NCBI RefSeq assembly: GCF_029893805.1
Contig: NZ_JARXYP010000002.1
Span: forward strand, 310,001 to 374,000
DNA length: 64,000 bases
DNA from: Streptomyces sp. SAI-135
GTDB taxonomy: Bacteria; Actinomycetota; Actinomycetes; Streptomycetales; Streptomycetaceae
Direction of reading: 5' to 3'
The notes under the pieces: model-generated
What the model was told of the DNA's origin: nothing
Database searches by the model: none
What the model saw: only the letters and a program-made list of their open reading frames with translations
Shown here: positions 49,223 to 57,848 of the stretch, in pieces
How the letters are laid out: each line of letters opens with the position of its first letter
Numbering within the stretch: position 1 is the stretch's first letter
Translations under genes and position numbers: made by a program

Positions 49223-50443
49223 TCAACTGGACGTTCGCATCAGTGCGGCGCTCCGCGTCCAGGGGTCGGAGCTCGCCCCCGCGTCATGCGTCTCCTCCTC
49301 GTGGTGGATCGGTCTTCCCGTCCCGGTCAGGGGCGCGCCCGTACCGCCCCGTTGGGTGGCGATGATCTCCGCCGCTATGGACAGGGCCGTCTCCTCGGGT
49401 GTGCGGGCACCGAGATCGAGCCCGATCGGCGACCTCAGCCGGGCCAACTCCCCGTCGGTCAGGCCCACTTCCCGCAGCCGCCTTTCCCGGTCTGCGTGCG
49501 TACGCCGTGAGCCCAGCGCGCCGACGAACGCGGCCGGCATTCGCAGGGCCGCTTCCAACAGGGGCACGTCGAACTTGGCGTCGTGGGTGAGCACGCACAG
49601 CACCGTGCGCGCGTCGGTCGCGGTGCCGCGCAGGTAGCGGTGCGGCCAGTCGACGACGACATCGTCGGCCTCGGGGAAGCGGGTCGTGGTGGCGAATACG
49701 GGGCGGGCGTCGCACACGGTGACGTGGTAGCCGAGGAACTTGCCCACCCATACGACTGCCGCGGCGAAGTCGGTCGCCCCGAAGACGATCAGGCGGGGCG
49801 GGGGCACACTCGACTCGACGAGCAAGGTCAGTCCGCCGGGGCAGCGCGAGCCGTCCGCCGACAGCTCGACCGTGCCGGTGCGGCCGGCGTCCAGCATGGC
49901 GCGGGCTTCACCGGCCGCCGTACGGTCCAGTTCCGTGTGCCCGCCGAGTCCGCCTTCGTACGAGCTCGCCCGGGAGGGCCCAGATGGCTCCCCCACCGCT
50001 TCGCTCGGCCGCACCAACAGGGCCGTGCCGAGGAGATCGGCGGGGCCTCGTACGACGCGGGCGAGGGCTGCCGGCTCGTCCCGGACCGCAGCCGCCAGGG
50101 CCGACCGGAGCACCGGTCTCCCAGGGGCCTGGGTGCCGACCGGGGTGACCATGACGTCGATGATCCCGCCGCAGGTCAGACCCACCGCGAAGGCGTCTTC
50201 GTCGCTGTATCCGAACCGTTCGACGACCGTCTCGCCGTGCTCCAGCGCTTGGACGCAGAGGTCGTACACCGCTCCCTCCACGCAGCCGCCGGAGACGGAG
50301 CCGATCACCGCGCCCTCGCTGTCGACGGCGAGGGCAGCACCGGGGCCGCGCGGGGCGCTGCCGCCGACGGCCACGACGGTGGCGACGGCGAACGCGCGGC
50401 CCTCCTCCATCCAGCGGTGCAGGTCCTCGGCGAGGTCAAGCAT
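49223..50443 (-). CDS. xdhC: XdhC/PaoD-like molybdenum cofactor chaperone, 406 aa
   Basis: It starts with ATG at 50443, overlapping the last 8 nt of the Mo-subunit gene. An N-terminal XdhC/CoxI domain (GRAFAVATVVAVGGSAPRGP, VSGGCVEGAVYD, LTCGGIIDVMV with a conserved Cys) and a C-terminal Rossmann domain (RLIVFGATDFAAAVVWVGKF, LGSRRTHADRERRL) are both complete. XdhC proteins bind the molybdenum cofactor, promote its sulfuration or cytosine conjugation and insert it into xanthine-oxidase-family enzymes. As last gene of the operon it corresponds to PaoD of E. coli. The C-terminal ~45 residues are a less conserved tail. Confidence 0.9.
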   Translation of the reverse strand: MLDLAEDLHRWMEEGRAFAVATVVAVGGSAPRGPGAALAVDSEGAVIGSVSGGCVEGAVYDLCVQALEHGETVVERFGYSDEDAFAVGLTCGGIIDVMVTPVGTQAPGRPVLRSALAAAVRDEPAALARVVRGPADLLGTALLVRPSEAVGEPSGPSRASSYEGGLGGHTELDRTAAGEARAMLDAGRTGTVELSADGSRCPGGLTLLVESSVPPPRLIVFGATDFAAAVVWVGKFLGYHVTVCDARPVFATTTRFPEADDVVVDWPHRYLRGTATDARTVLCVLTHDAKFDVPLLEAALRMPAAFVGALGSRRTHADRERRLREVGLTDGELARLRSPIGLDLGARTPEETALSIAAEIIATQRGGTGAPLTGTGRPIHHEEETHDAGASSDPWTRSAALMRTSS

Positions 50444-52553
50444 GGACGCCTGCCGTCAGAACGCGGTCGGGGCGGATCGGCAGGTCGCGGTGGCGTACGC
50501 CGGTCGCGTGCCAGACCGCATTGGCGACGGCCGCGGCGGCGCCCACGACGCCGATCTCGCCGATGCCCTTGATGCCGACCGGGTCGTCGGGGTCCGGGTC
50601 GTCGATCCAGTCCGCCTCGATGGCCGGCACGTCGGCGTGGGAGGCGACGTGGTAGCCGGCGAGGTCGGCGCCGTAGTGGCTGCCCAGGGCACGGTCGCGG
50701 ATCGCCTCCTCGTGCAGGGCCATGGAGATGCCCCAGGTCATGCCGCCGACGAACTGGTTGCGGGCGGTGAGCGGGTTGACGATTCGGCCGGCCGCGAAGA
50801 TGCCGAGCATGCGGCGCACCCGGACCTCGCCGGTGGCGGGGTCGACGGCGACCTCGGCGAACTGGGTGCCGAAGGAGTGTCGTTCCGTGTTGGCGAGGGC
50901 GCCGAGGGCCTCCGTGGTGTCGGATCGTACGGTGACCCCCTGCGGCGGGATGTCGGCGCCGAGGGCGAGCTTCTCCCGCAGCTCCTGTGCGGCGGCCATG
51001 ACCGCCCATGCCCAGGAGCGGGTGCCCATGGAGCCGCCGGCGATGAACGCGGGGCCGAGGTCGCTGTCGCCGATGCGCACCCGGACGTTTTCCGTCGCGG
51101 TCTGAAGGGCGTCGGCGGCGATCAGGGTGAGTGCGGTCCGGGCGCCGGTGCCGATGTCGGCGGCGTTGACCCCCACGGTGAAGGTGCCGTCCGCCTCCGC
51201 GGTCACGGTCGCGGTGGACGGGCCGGCACCCGCCGGGAAGGAGGCGGCCGCCGTGCCGGTGCCGAGCAGCCAGCGCCCCTCGCGGCGCAGGCCGGGGCGC
51301 GGGTCGCGGTCGGCCCAGCCGAACCTGCGGGCGCCTTCCCGGAAACAGGCGATCAGGTTGCGCCCGCTGAACGGCAGCCCGGACACCGGGCCCGTCGCGG
51401 GGTCGTTGCGGGCGCGCAGTTCGATCGGGTCGAGACCGCACTTCTCGGCGAGTTCGTCGATCGCCGACTCCAGTGCGAACGATCCCGGTGCCTCGCCCGG
51501 CGCGCGCATGTACGTCGGGGTCGGCACGTCGAGCCGGACGAGCCGGTTGGCGGTGTGGTGGGCGTCGGCGCCGTACATGGTCCGGGCGGGGCCGGCGGCC
51601 GTTTCGATGAACTCGTGCACGGTGGAGGTGGCGCTGAGGGAACGGTGCTCCAACGCGCGCAGCCGGCCGTCGGCATCGGCGCCGAGCCGCAGGCGCTGCC
51701 GGGTGGGGCTGCGGTAGCCGGTGAGGGAGAACATCTGACGGCGGGTCATGACCACTCGGACCGGGCGCTGCAGTTCGGTCGCGGCCATGACGGCGGCCAC
51801 CTGGTGTGCGCGGAGGCCCTTGCTGCCGAAGCCGCCGCCGACGTGTTCGGAGCGCACCCGGACAGCGGACGGGTCGAGCGAGAACATCTGCGCGAGTTCG
51901 CTCGCGACCCAGAAGGTGCCCTGGTTGGAGTCGACGACTTCGAGACGGCCGCCGTCCCAGCGGGCGGTGGCCGCGTGCGGCTCCATCATGGTGTGGTGCT
52001 CTTCCGGGGTGGTGTACTCGGCGTCCACGACCACTGCGGACGCGGCGAGTTCGGCCTCCAGGTCGCCGTTCTCGATCACGGCCGGCCCATGGCTGTCGAG
52101 CGGGTACGCGTCGGGGTGCTCGCCGGTGAAGTCGACGTCGTGCGGCTCCTGTTCGTAGTGAACCACCAGGGCTTCGGCGGCCTCCCGGGCCTGTTCGGAG
52201 GTGTCGGCGACGACCAGCGCCACCGGCCAGCCGGCGTGCGGCACCCTGTCGTTCTGGAAAACGGTCGCGGTCGGGTCCGGAACGCCCAGCACACCGACGT
52301 ACTCCGTCTCGATCCGCGGGGCGTTGCCGTGGTGCAGGACGGCAACCACGCCGGGCATGGCGAGGACGTCGGCGGTGTCGATGGAGCGGATGCGGCCGCG
52401 GGTGACCGTGGACAGCACCAGCCAGCCGTGCGCGAGGTCGGCGAAGGGGATCTCACCGGCGTAGCGGGCGGCTCCGGTGACCTTGTCGCGGCCCTCCACG
52501 CGGGTGTGCGCGGTGCCGACGGCGTTCTTGCGTGCCGTGGGGCTGGTGGTCAT
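50436..52553 (-). CDS. Molybdopterin-binding subunit of a xanthine-oxidase-family enzyme (PaoC/YagR-like), 705 aa
   Basis: The ATG at 52553 overlaps the FAD-subunit stop (ATGA). It has the XDH a/b-hammerhead domain (GRDKVTGAARYAGEIPFADL), the Mo-cofactor domain with VGGGFGSKGL and MRAPGEAPGSFALE, and the catalytic glutamate region GIKGIGEIGVVG near the end. MRAPGE..G is the variant seen in PaoC and related aldehyde oxidoreductases. It is the catalytic subunit that hydroxylates aldehydes or heterocycles at the molybdenum centre. It needs the two upstream subunits for electron transfer and XdhC for maturation. Confidence 0.93.
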   Translation of the reverse strand: MTTSPTARKNAVGTAHTRVEGRDKVTGAARYAGEIPFADLAHGWLVLSTVTRGRIRSIDTADVLAMPGVVAVLHHGNAPRIETEYVGVLGVPDPTATVFQNDRVPHAGWPVALVVADTSEQAREAAEALVVHYEQEPHDVDFTGEHPDAYPLDSHGPAVIENGDLEAELAASAVVVDAEYTTPEEHHTMMEPHAATARWDGGRLEVVDSNQGTFWVASELAQMFSLDPSAVRVRSEHVGGGFGSKGLRAHQVAAVMAATELQRPVRVVMTRRQMFSLTGYRSPTRQRLRLGADADGRLRALEHRSLSATSTVHEFIETAAGPARTMYGADAHHTANRLVRLDVPTPTYMRAPGEAPGSFALESAIDELAEKCGLDPIELRARNDPATGPVSGLPFSGRNLIACFREGARRFGWADRDPRPGLRREGRWLLGTGTAAASFPAGAGPSTATVTAEADGTFTVGVNAADIGTGARTALTLIAADALQTATENVRVRIGDSDLGPAFIAGGSMGTRSWAWAVMAAAQELREKLALGADIPPQGVTVRSDTTEALGALANTERHSFGTQFAEVAVDPATGEVRVRRMLGIFAAGRIVNPLTARNQFVGGMTWGISMALHEEAIRDRALGSHYGADLAGYHVASHADVPAIEADWIDDPDPDDPVGIKGIGEIGVVGAAAAVANAVWHATGVRHRDLPIRPDRVLTAGVHA

Positions 52554-53542
52554 CGGGCGGCCTCCTCGGTCAGTTCGGTCAGCACGGCCACGACGAGGTT
52601 GCGCATGAGGGTCACCTTGTAGGCGTTGTGCGGCAGCGGTTTCGCCGCGGCGAGTTCGGCGTCCGCGGCGGCGGCGAAGGTCTCGGCGTCGGCGGGCGCG
52701 CCGGTGAGGACGCGTTCGGCCGCCGTCGCCCGCCACGGCCGGGATGCGACCGCCCCGAAGGCGAGGCGTACGTCGCGTACGACGCCGTCCCGGACGTCGA
52801 GCGCGGCGGCGACGGAGCCGATGGCGAAGGCGTACGAGGCACGCTCGCGCACCTTGCGGTAGCGGGATCGGGCGGCCACCGGGGCGGGCGGCAGGGTGAC
52901 ACCGGTGATCAGCGCGCCCGGCGGCAGCGCGGTCTCGCGGTGCGGGGTGTCACCGGCCGGCAGGTAGAAGTCGGCGAGGGGCAATGCGCCGGGGCCGTCG
53001 GCGGTTTCGTACGACACGACCGCGTCGAAGGCGGTCAGCGCGACGCCCATGTCCGAGGGGTGGATGGCCACGCAGTGCTGGGAGGCACCCAGGATGGCGT
53101 GGTTGTGGTGCTCGCCCTCGATCGCGGGGCAACCGCTGCCGGGCACACGCTTGTTGCAGGGCTTGGTCACGTCGGTGAAGTAGCCGCATCGGGTGCGCTG
53201 GAGCAGGTTGCCGCCGACGGTGGCCATGTTGCGGAGCTGGCCGGAGGCGCCGGCCAGTACCGCCTGTGCCAACGCCGGGTAGCGGCGGCGGACCTCGGGG
53301 TGGGCGGCGAGGTCGCTGTTGGTGACCGTGGCGCCGATGCGCAGGCCGCCGTCCGCCGTCACCTCTGTGCCGTCCAGGGGCAGTTCGCGGACGTCGACCA
53401 GGCGGGTGGGCCGCTCGACGCCGGTCTTCATCAGGTCGACGAGGTTGGTGCCGCCGCCGAGGAAGCGGGCGTCGGGGTCGGCGTCCAGCAGGGCCAGGGC
53501 CCCGGAGACGTCGAGGGCCCGGTCGTATGCGAACTCCCTCAC
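52550..53542 (-). CDS. FAD- and 4Fe-4S-binding subunit (PaoB/YagS-like), 330 aa
   Basis: The GTG at 53542 overlaps the stop of the 2Fe-2S subunit (GTGA). It has the CO-dehydrogenase flavoprotein fold with the FAD motif FLGGGTNLVDLMKTG and a second motif NMATVGGNLLQRTRC. Unlike ordinary XDH flavin subunits it carries a cysteine-rich insert (RCGYFTDVTKPCNKR and GSGCPAIEGEHHNHAI) expected to bind an extra 4Fe-4S cluster, as in PaoB and 4-hydroxybenzoyl-CoA reductase. It passes electrons from the iron-sulfur subunit to an acceptor such as oxygen or ferredoxin. Confidence 0.93.
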   Translation of the reverse strand: MREFAYDRALDVSGALALLDADPDARFLGGGTNLVDLMKTGVERPTRLVDVRELPLDGTEVTADGGLRIGATVTNSDLAAHPEVRRRYPALAQAVLAGASGQLRNMATVGGNLLQRTRCGYFTDVTKPCNKRVPGSGCPAIEGEHHNHAILGASQHCVAIHPSDMGVALTAFDAVVSYETADGPGALPLADFYLPAGDTPHRETALPPGALITGVTLPPAPVAARSRYRKVRERASYAFAIGSVAAALDVRDGVVRDVRLAFGAVASRPWRATAAERVLTGAPADAETFAAAADAELAAAKPLPHNAYKVTLMRNLVVAVLTELTEEAAR

Positions 53543-54096
53543 GCTGCCGTCTCCTCGCTTGTCGCTTCCGCCGCCTGGGCCACGGCCTGGACGATCGACA
53601 CGTACGCGCCGCAGCGGCACAGGTTCCCGCTCATCCGTTCCCGGATCTCCTGGGCGCTCAGGGGTGGTGGTCCGGCCTCGGGGCGGACGTCGTCGGTGAC
53701 GGCACTGGGCCAGCCGGCCGCGTGTTCCTCGATCACCGCGATCGCCGAGCAGATCTGGCCGGGGGTGCAGTAGCCGCACTGGTAGCCGTCCAGGTCGAGG
53801 AACGCCTGCTGCACCGGGTGCAGTCGGTCGCCCTCGGCCAGGCCCTCGACGGTGGTGATCTCGCGTCCGTCGGCGGCCACGGCGAGTTGCAGACAGGACA
53901 CCGCCCGGCGTCCGTCGAGCAGTACCGTGCAGGCGCCGCACTGCCCCTGGTCGCAGCCCTTCTTGGTACCGGTCAGGTCGAGGCGCTCGCGCAGGGCGTC
54001 GAGCAGGGTGGTGCGGTGGTCGACGGGCAGACTGTGCTTCTCGCCGTTGATGTTCAGGGTGATGTCGCTGGACGTTGACGAGGGGGCTGGGGCCAT
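53539..54096 (-). CDS. 2Fe-2S subunit (PaoA/YagT-like), 185 aa
   Basis: The ATG at 54096 has AAGG upstream and is preferred to one at 54126. The ferredoxin-like N-domain holds the first cluster (GCDQGQCGACTVLLDG and the following VSC); the helical C-domain holds the second (GYQCGYCTPGQICSA and SGNLCRCGAY). This is the standard two-cluster XDH-family small subunit. There is no twin-arginine signal, unlike E. coli PaoA, so the enzyme here should be cytoplasmic. It is the first gene of a four-gene coupled operon under the divergent TetR. Confidence 0.94.
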   Translation of the reverse strand: MAPAPSSTSSDITLNINGEKHSLPVDHRTTLLDALRERLDLTGTKKGCDQGQCGACTVLLDGRRAVSCLQLAVAADGREITTVEGLAEGDRLHPVQQAFLDLDGYQCGYCTPGQICSAIAVIEEHAAGWPSAVTDDVRPEAGPPPLSAQEIRERMSGNLCRCGAYVSIVQAVAQAAEATSEETAA

Positions 54097-54162
54097 GTTC
54101 AGCCTTCTTTCACGGGTCCCGGACATGTCGGGGCGTCAGTCCGACGCTAGAGTGAGCTCAAA

Positions 54163-54206
54163 CGGACAGTTGTCCGCTACCGGTCGAACGTAGTGGACAA
54201 CTGTCC
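54163..54206. promoter_or_regulatory. Twin operators between the Mo-enzyme operon and its TetR gene
   Basis: CGGACAGTTGTCCG (54163-54176) and GGACAACTGTCC (54195-54206) are two copies of the palindrome GGACA-NN-TGTCC. Their centres are 31 bp apart, about three helix turns, so bound dimers would lie on one face. They occupy the divergent spacer just before the TetR GTG at 54252 and downstream of the likely operon promoter. Confidence 0.75.
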
Positions 54207-54251
54207 GGTTCTCAAGGACCGCTTTCGGACACGAGCCGGCGAGGAGGACGA

Positions 54252-54863
54252 GTGCGGCAGAAGAACGACGCGCACCTGCGCTCGGACGCACAACGCAACC
54301 GCGAACGCATTCTGGAAGTGGCCCTCACCGAGCTTTCCCGGGCGGCCGACACCCCGCTGAGCACGATCGCCAAGAAGGCGGGCGTCGGCCAGGGCACGTT
54401 CTACCGGAACTTCCCCAACCGCGAGACGCTCGTCCTCGAGCTCTACCGTCACGGAGTTCAGCAGATCGCCGACACCGCGTCCGAGCTGCTGGAGACCATG
54501 GAACCCGACCGCGCGCTGCGGGCGTGGATGGACCACCTCGCCCGGTTCGCGATGACCAAGGCCGGCCTGGCGGAGGCCATCCGCCAGGCCCTGAGCACCC
54601 CGTCCGGGAAGGCAGCGAAACCAGGCCACACCCCCGTGACCGACGCCGCCGGCCTCCTGCTTCACGCCTGCGAGGAGGTCGGCGCAATCCGCCCCGGCAT
54701 CACGGCCGACGACTTCATGCTGGCCATCGCCGGCCTGTGGCAGCTCGCCCCGCACGATGACTGGCAGCCGCAGGCAACGCGCCTGCTTGACATCGTCATG
54801 GACGGCCTTCGTGCGGGGGCGCCCGGACGCCGGGGCCCGTCCGGTCGGTCAGGCCCACGGTAG
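54252..54863 (+). CDS. TetR-family repressor, 203 aa
   Basis: The GTG at 54252 has GAGGA upstream. The helix-turn-helix lies at ~33-60 (TPLSTIAKKAGVGQGTFYRN, then FPNRETLVLELY); the rest is an all-helical ligand domain. It matches the SCO-type TetR regulators that sit next to xanthine-oxidase-family operons. The two GGACA-NN-TGTCC sites between the divergent starts are its probable operators, giving autoregulation and ligand-controlled repression of the Mo-enzyme operon. Confidence 0.92.
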   Translation: MRQKNDAHLRSDAQRNRERILEVALTELSRAADTPLSTIAKKAGVGQGTFYRNFPNRETLVLELYRHGVQQIADTASELLETMEPDRALRAWMDHLARFAMTKAGLAEAIRQALSTPSGKAAKPGHTPVTDAAGLLLHACEEVGAIRPGITADDFMLAIAGLWQLAPHDDWQPQATRLLDIVMDGLRAGAPGRRGPSGRSGPR

Positions 54864-55275
54864 GCACCAGCTCGTCGTGGCACGGGGCGTCCAGCGCCGG
54901 CTCCGGCTTGAAGCCTCCGGTACTGGCAACGACTGGTAAGCGCCTCGTGTTCAAGCTGGAGCTGGATGCCCGGAACCCGGACCGCAGCGTGTAGTCGGGT
55001 GGCGATGACGCAGCCGGCCCGCTACCAGTGCTGCCGGTGCACACGGAGCGCGAACACCACGCGGTCCTTTGGGCTTCGGTGCCCGGCGCCCGGCAGGGCC
55101 GCACCGGGCGGTCAACTTACCGAGCCACCGATGACAGACCGGTACGCACCCATTGACCCCTGGCGGACGACGCGCTTTCATCCGTGCATCCCCGTGAGCC
55201 TTCTGCGCGCCTGGCCAGTGGCACGGGGTACGCGGGGCGGCGGTGGCCGTCCCCGGCCGAAGGGGGAGCCACCTG
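54864..55275. other. Intergenic stretch before the beta-propeller gene
   Basis: No gene seen. The frames here are short and lack ribosome sites. The stretch should contain the promoter of the propeller gene at 55276. Confidence 0.4.
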
Positions 55276-56499
55276 ATGAGACCTTCCTTACGCATGTCCA
55301 TGACCGCTGTCCTGACGGTCGCTGCGGCCTGTCTCTCCTGGCCTGCCGAGGCGGCCGACGCCGATCAGGTCCCGCGCACCGAACGGATCAGCGTGGCCCC
55401 TGACGGCACCGGCGGCAACCACCACTCCGTGCAGCCGGTGGTCAGCGCGGACGGACGCGTGGTGGCCTTCCAGTCATCGGCGAGCAACCTGGTGCCCGGT
55501 ACGGACGTGCCGAACAGCATCTTCTACCGGACGGCTCCCGGCGCACCGCTGCAGCGTGTCGTGGTGCCGGGTGACACCACGTCGACGCCCCAACTGTCCG
55601 AGTCGGGGCGCTACCTGACCTTCAACTCGTACTCGACCTCGACCGGGACGTCATCCGTGCACGTCATGGACCTGAAGACCGGCCAGACCGAACGCCTGGC
55701 ACCCACGATGGACGAGGGCTATCAGGTCTCCTACGGTGTCGCCCCGATCAGCGCCGGTGGCCGCTACGTTGCCTTCGTCGCCCGGCCCACCGTCGACGAG
55801 AACGGTGCCTACGCCTGCCGGGTCATGCTCCTGGACCGCCGGACACAGCAGGTCCGTCGGGTCAGCCGTCCCTCGGACGGCTCGAAGAACTTCCACCAGT
55901 GCCAGCAGGTCTCGATGAGCGCCGACGGCCGCAAGGTCGCCTACCTGGAGGGTTACTCCGGGCCGGCCGATGACGACCAGGGCGACATCCTGGTGTACGA
56001 CCGCGTGACCGGACGAACCGTACAGGCCGATGCCACCCATGACGGTGCGACGGCCGACATGTCGGCCGTCGGTCCGGTGCTGAGTCCCGACGGCTCCAAG
56101 GTCGGTTTCAACTCACGGGCCACCAACCTGGTGCCGCAGGCCGATCCGAACGGCGGCTGGAACGCCTTCGTCCGTGACCTGCGCACCGGCACGCTCCAGC
56201 GGTACGACGGCCACTCCCCCACGGATCTCACCTTGGTGTCGGACCTGTCGGTGCACGGCTCGAAGCTGCTGCTGAACACCGCGGACGCCGATGGCAGGAC
56301 GCTGGGGCTGGTCCTGCGCGATCTGCGGACCGGCCACGAGGAGTTGCTGTCACCGGGACAGGACGGCAAGCCCGTCACCGTGGGGCGCGCGGCGCTGAGC
56401 GCGGACGAGTCGACGGCCGTGTTCGACTCCTACTACCCGGGGCTGGTACCCGAGGACACGAACCTGATCGGGGACGTGTTCGTCCGCACTCTGCGCTGA
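55276..56499 (+). CDS. Secreted TolB/WD40-like beta-propeller protein, 407 aa
   Basis: The ATG at 55276 has GGGGGAG upstream. The signal peptide covers residues 1-27 (RMSMTAVLTVAAACLSWPAEA). About six to seven PD40/TolB-like blades follow, each with a pattern like VSADGRVVAFQSSASNLVPG, LSESGRYLTFNSYST, MSADGRKVAYLEGY, LSPDGSKVGFNSRATNLVP and LSADESTAVFDSYYPGLVP. Such extracellular propellers bind ligands or proteins; no enzymatic residues are evident. It is monocistronic. Confidence 0.88.
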   Translation: MRPSLRMSMTAVLTVAAACLSWPAEAADADQVPRTERISVAPDGTGGNHHSVQPVVSADGRVVAFQSSASNLVPGTDVPNSIFYRTAPGAPLQRVVVPGDTTSTPQLSESGRYLTFNSYSTSTGTSSVHVMDLKTGQTERLAPTMDEGYQVSYGVAPISAGGRYVAFVARPTVDENGAYACRVMLLDRRTQQVRRVSRPSDGSKNFHQCQQVSMSADGRKVAYLEGYSGPADDDQGDILVYDRVTGRTVQADATHDGATADMSAVGPVLSPDGSKVGFNSRATNLVPQADPNGGWNAFVRDLRTGTLQRYDGHSPTDLTLVSDLSVHGSKLLLNTADADGRTLGLVLRDLRTGHEELLSPGQDGKPVTVGRAALSADESTAVFDSYYPGLVPEDTNLIGDVFVRTLR

Positions 56500-56803
56500 A
56501 CCGTCGGCGTTGCCGCCCGGGGCGCCGTGGACAAGCGGTCGTCGCGGTGTCCTGCCGTGGCGGGGTGAAGGCGGCGGCGCCGATTCGGTCCGCCCACCGG
56601 CACTCCAGCTTCGGGTGCCGACCGCTGTCGGGGAAGAGTCGGTCGCCGGAGCGAGGACGCTCGGGAAGTTCAGCAGCCGGTACGCCGATCCTGCAGCATA
56701 CGGCTCCCGGCGCGTTCCTCGGCCAGACAGTCGTGCAGGTCGCAAGTGATACGGGCCCGCTCGGCCAGTCGGCAGGCCTCAAGGCCGGCAATCCTACCCT
56801 CGG

Positions 56804-56920
56804 TCATCGTCGTCGACTGAAAACGACGAGGAGGGCAGCAAGGAACGCCACGATTATCGCGACAATCCCCCAGAGCGGCAGGGCGGACGCGGAGTTCGGC
56901 ATGAGCGCAGCAAGTGTCAT
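56804..56920 (-). CDS. 38-aa single-pass membrane peptide
   Basis: An ATG at 56920 follows a perfect GAGGAGGA eleven nt upstream. The peptide has a short polar N-terminus (MTLAALMPNSASALP), one strong membrane helix (LWGIVAIIVAFLAALLVVF) and a basic SRRR tail. This positive-inside signature, the ribosome site and the tight ORF argue for a real small protein, perhaps a membrane regulator or a toxin-like peptide. No partner antisense RNA or antitoxin was recognised. The spacer 56500-56803 holds nothing else. Confidence 0.6.
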   Translation of the reverse strand: MTLAALMPNSASALPLWGIVAIIVAFLAALLVVFSRRR

Positions 56921-57401
56921 GGGTTCGGGTTCCTCCTCACGGTCCACAAAAAGTAGGCTGCGCCGGCCCTCAGAGCCACCCCGGGCAGTGCCGAATGATC
57001 GACCATCGACCGAGAACGGAGATGTGGTGCGACGGGGGAGCGGCCGCAGGCGTCAGGGACCTACTGAATGGCAGCACCGGACGTGGGCTCGTCGTCCTGG
57101 TTGACGCGTGTGCGGCCGCGCGCTCAACAGGCAAACGCCACTACCGCTCTTGGACCAGCCGACCTCACTAATGGGTGCACGCCATTTTCCTGGTGATCAG
57201 ACGGATCGCCGCCAAGCGCATGCCGATCGTCGCCATTCGCCAACTCGAGAACACCTCTTCTCCGGGGTTTCGGCCTGTTGTGGTGGCAGGATGCTGAGGC
57301 TGATGCAGCTCAAGACCGGTGCTCTGTGCGCTTGGCGGGACGGCGCGGATGCGCAGCCCCTGACCGGGGCGCGCTCGGAGTCATCGGTTTGCAGGTCGTC
57401 C
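56921..57401. other. Intergenic stretch, possibly with transposase debris
   Basis: On the minus strand around 57175-57240 the words MATIGMRLAAIRLITRKMA recall the very end of some IS5-type transposases, but the match is weak. No intact gene is seen between the membrane peptide and the VOC gene. Confidence 0.25.
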
Positions 57402-57785
57402 TCAGGCCAGGGTGGAGATGCAGAACGGGTGGCCTGCGGGGTCCAGCAGTACTCGCCATCGGTCGGGGTCCGGCTGGAAGTCGGGCTTGACGGCCCCCAG
57501 AGCGAGAAGCCGGGCCTGGGCGGCATCCAAATCGTCGACGCCCACTTCGATGTGGGCCTGCTTCTCCTGGGCCGGGTCCGGCCAGGTGGGGCGGCGGTAG
57601 TCGGACAGCCGGTTGAATCCCAGTCCGGCGGCGCCCTCCTGGCCGAGCAGAACGAAGTCCTCGGTGGAGAAGACGACAGGCAGGCCGAGAGCCTCGCCAT
57701 AGCGGGCCATTTCGGCAGGGTCCGGGCAGTCGAAAGTGACTGCCGCGTAGCGGAAGGTGGGTGCGGAAGCGTCTCTCGTGCTCAT
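57402..57785 (-). CDS. VOC-superfamily (glyoxalase/dioxygenase-fold) protein, 127 aa
   Basis: An ATG at 57785. It shows the paired beta-alpha-beta-beta-beta modules: RYAAVTFDCPDPAEMARYGE, then QAHIEVGVDDLDAAQARLLA and the closing DPAGHPFCISTLA. Both halves carry the usual His/Glu metal or edge residues partly (HIEV; DPAGHPFC), which suits glyoxalase-like or antibiotic-binding VOC members common in Streptomyces. It is divergent from the WYL regulator at 57849, with a perfect palindrome between them. Confidence 0.88.
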   Translation of the reverse strand: MSTRDASAPTFRYAAVTFDCPDPAEMARYGEALGLPVVFSTEDFVLLGQEGAAGLGFNRLSDYRRPTWPDPAQEKQAHIEVGVDDLDAAQARLLALGAVKPDFQPDPDRWRVLLDPAGHPFCISTLA

Positions 57786-57805
57786 GGAGAAGACGCTACG
57801 GCGGA

Positions 57806-57828
57806 ACCAGGACAGATTCGGTCCTGGT
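57806..57828. promoter_or_regulatory. Perfect palindrome between VOC and WYL-regulator genes
   Basis: ACCAGGAC-AGATTCG-GTCCTGGT has 8-bp perfect arms and a 7-nt spacer. It sits in the 63-nt gap between the two divergent starts. It is the likely operator of the WYL protein. Confidence 0.7.
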
Positions 57829-57848
57829 CATGTGGAACACTTCAACAT

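Noticed and set aside
54864..55275. Short frames in the gap before the propeller gene
   Set aside because: No ribosome sites, no conserved motifs, composition like non-coding GC-rich sequence.
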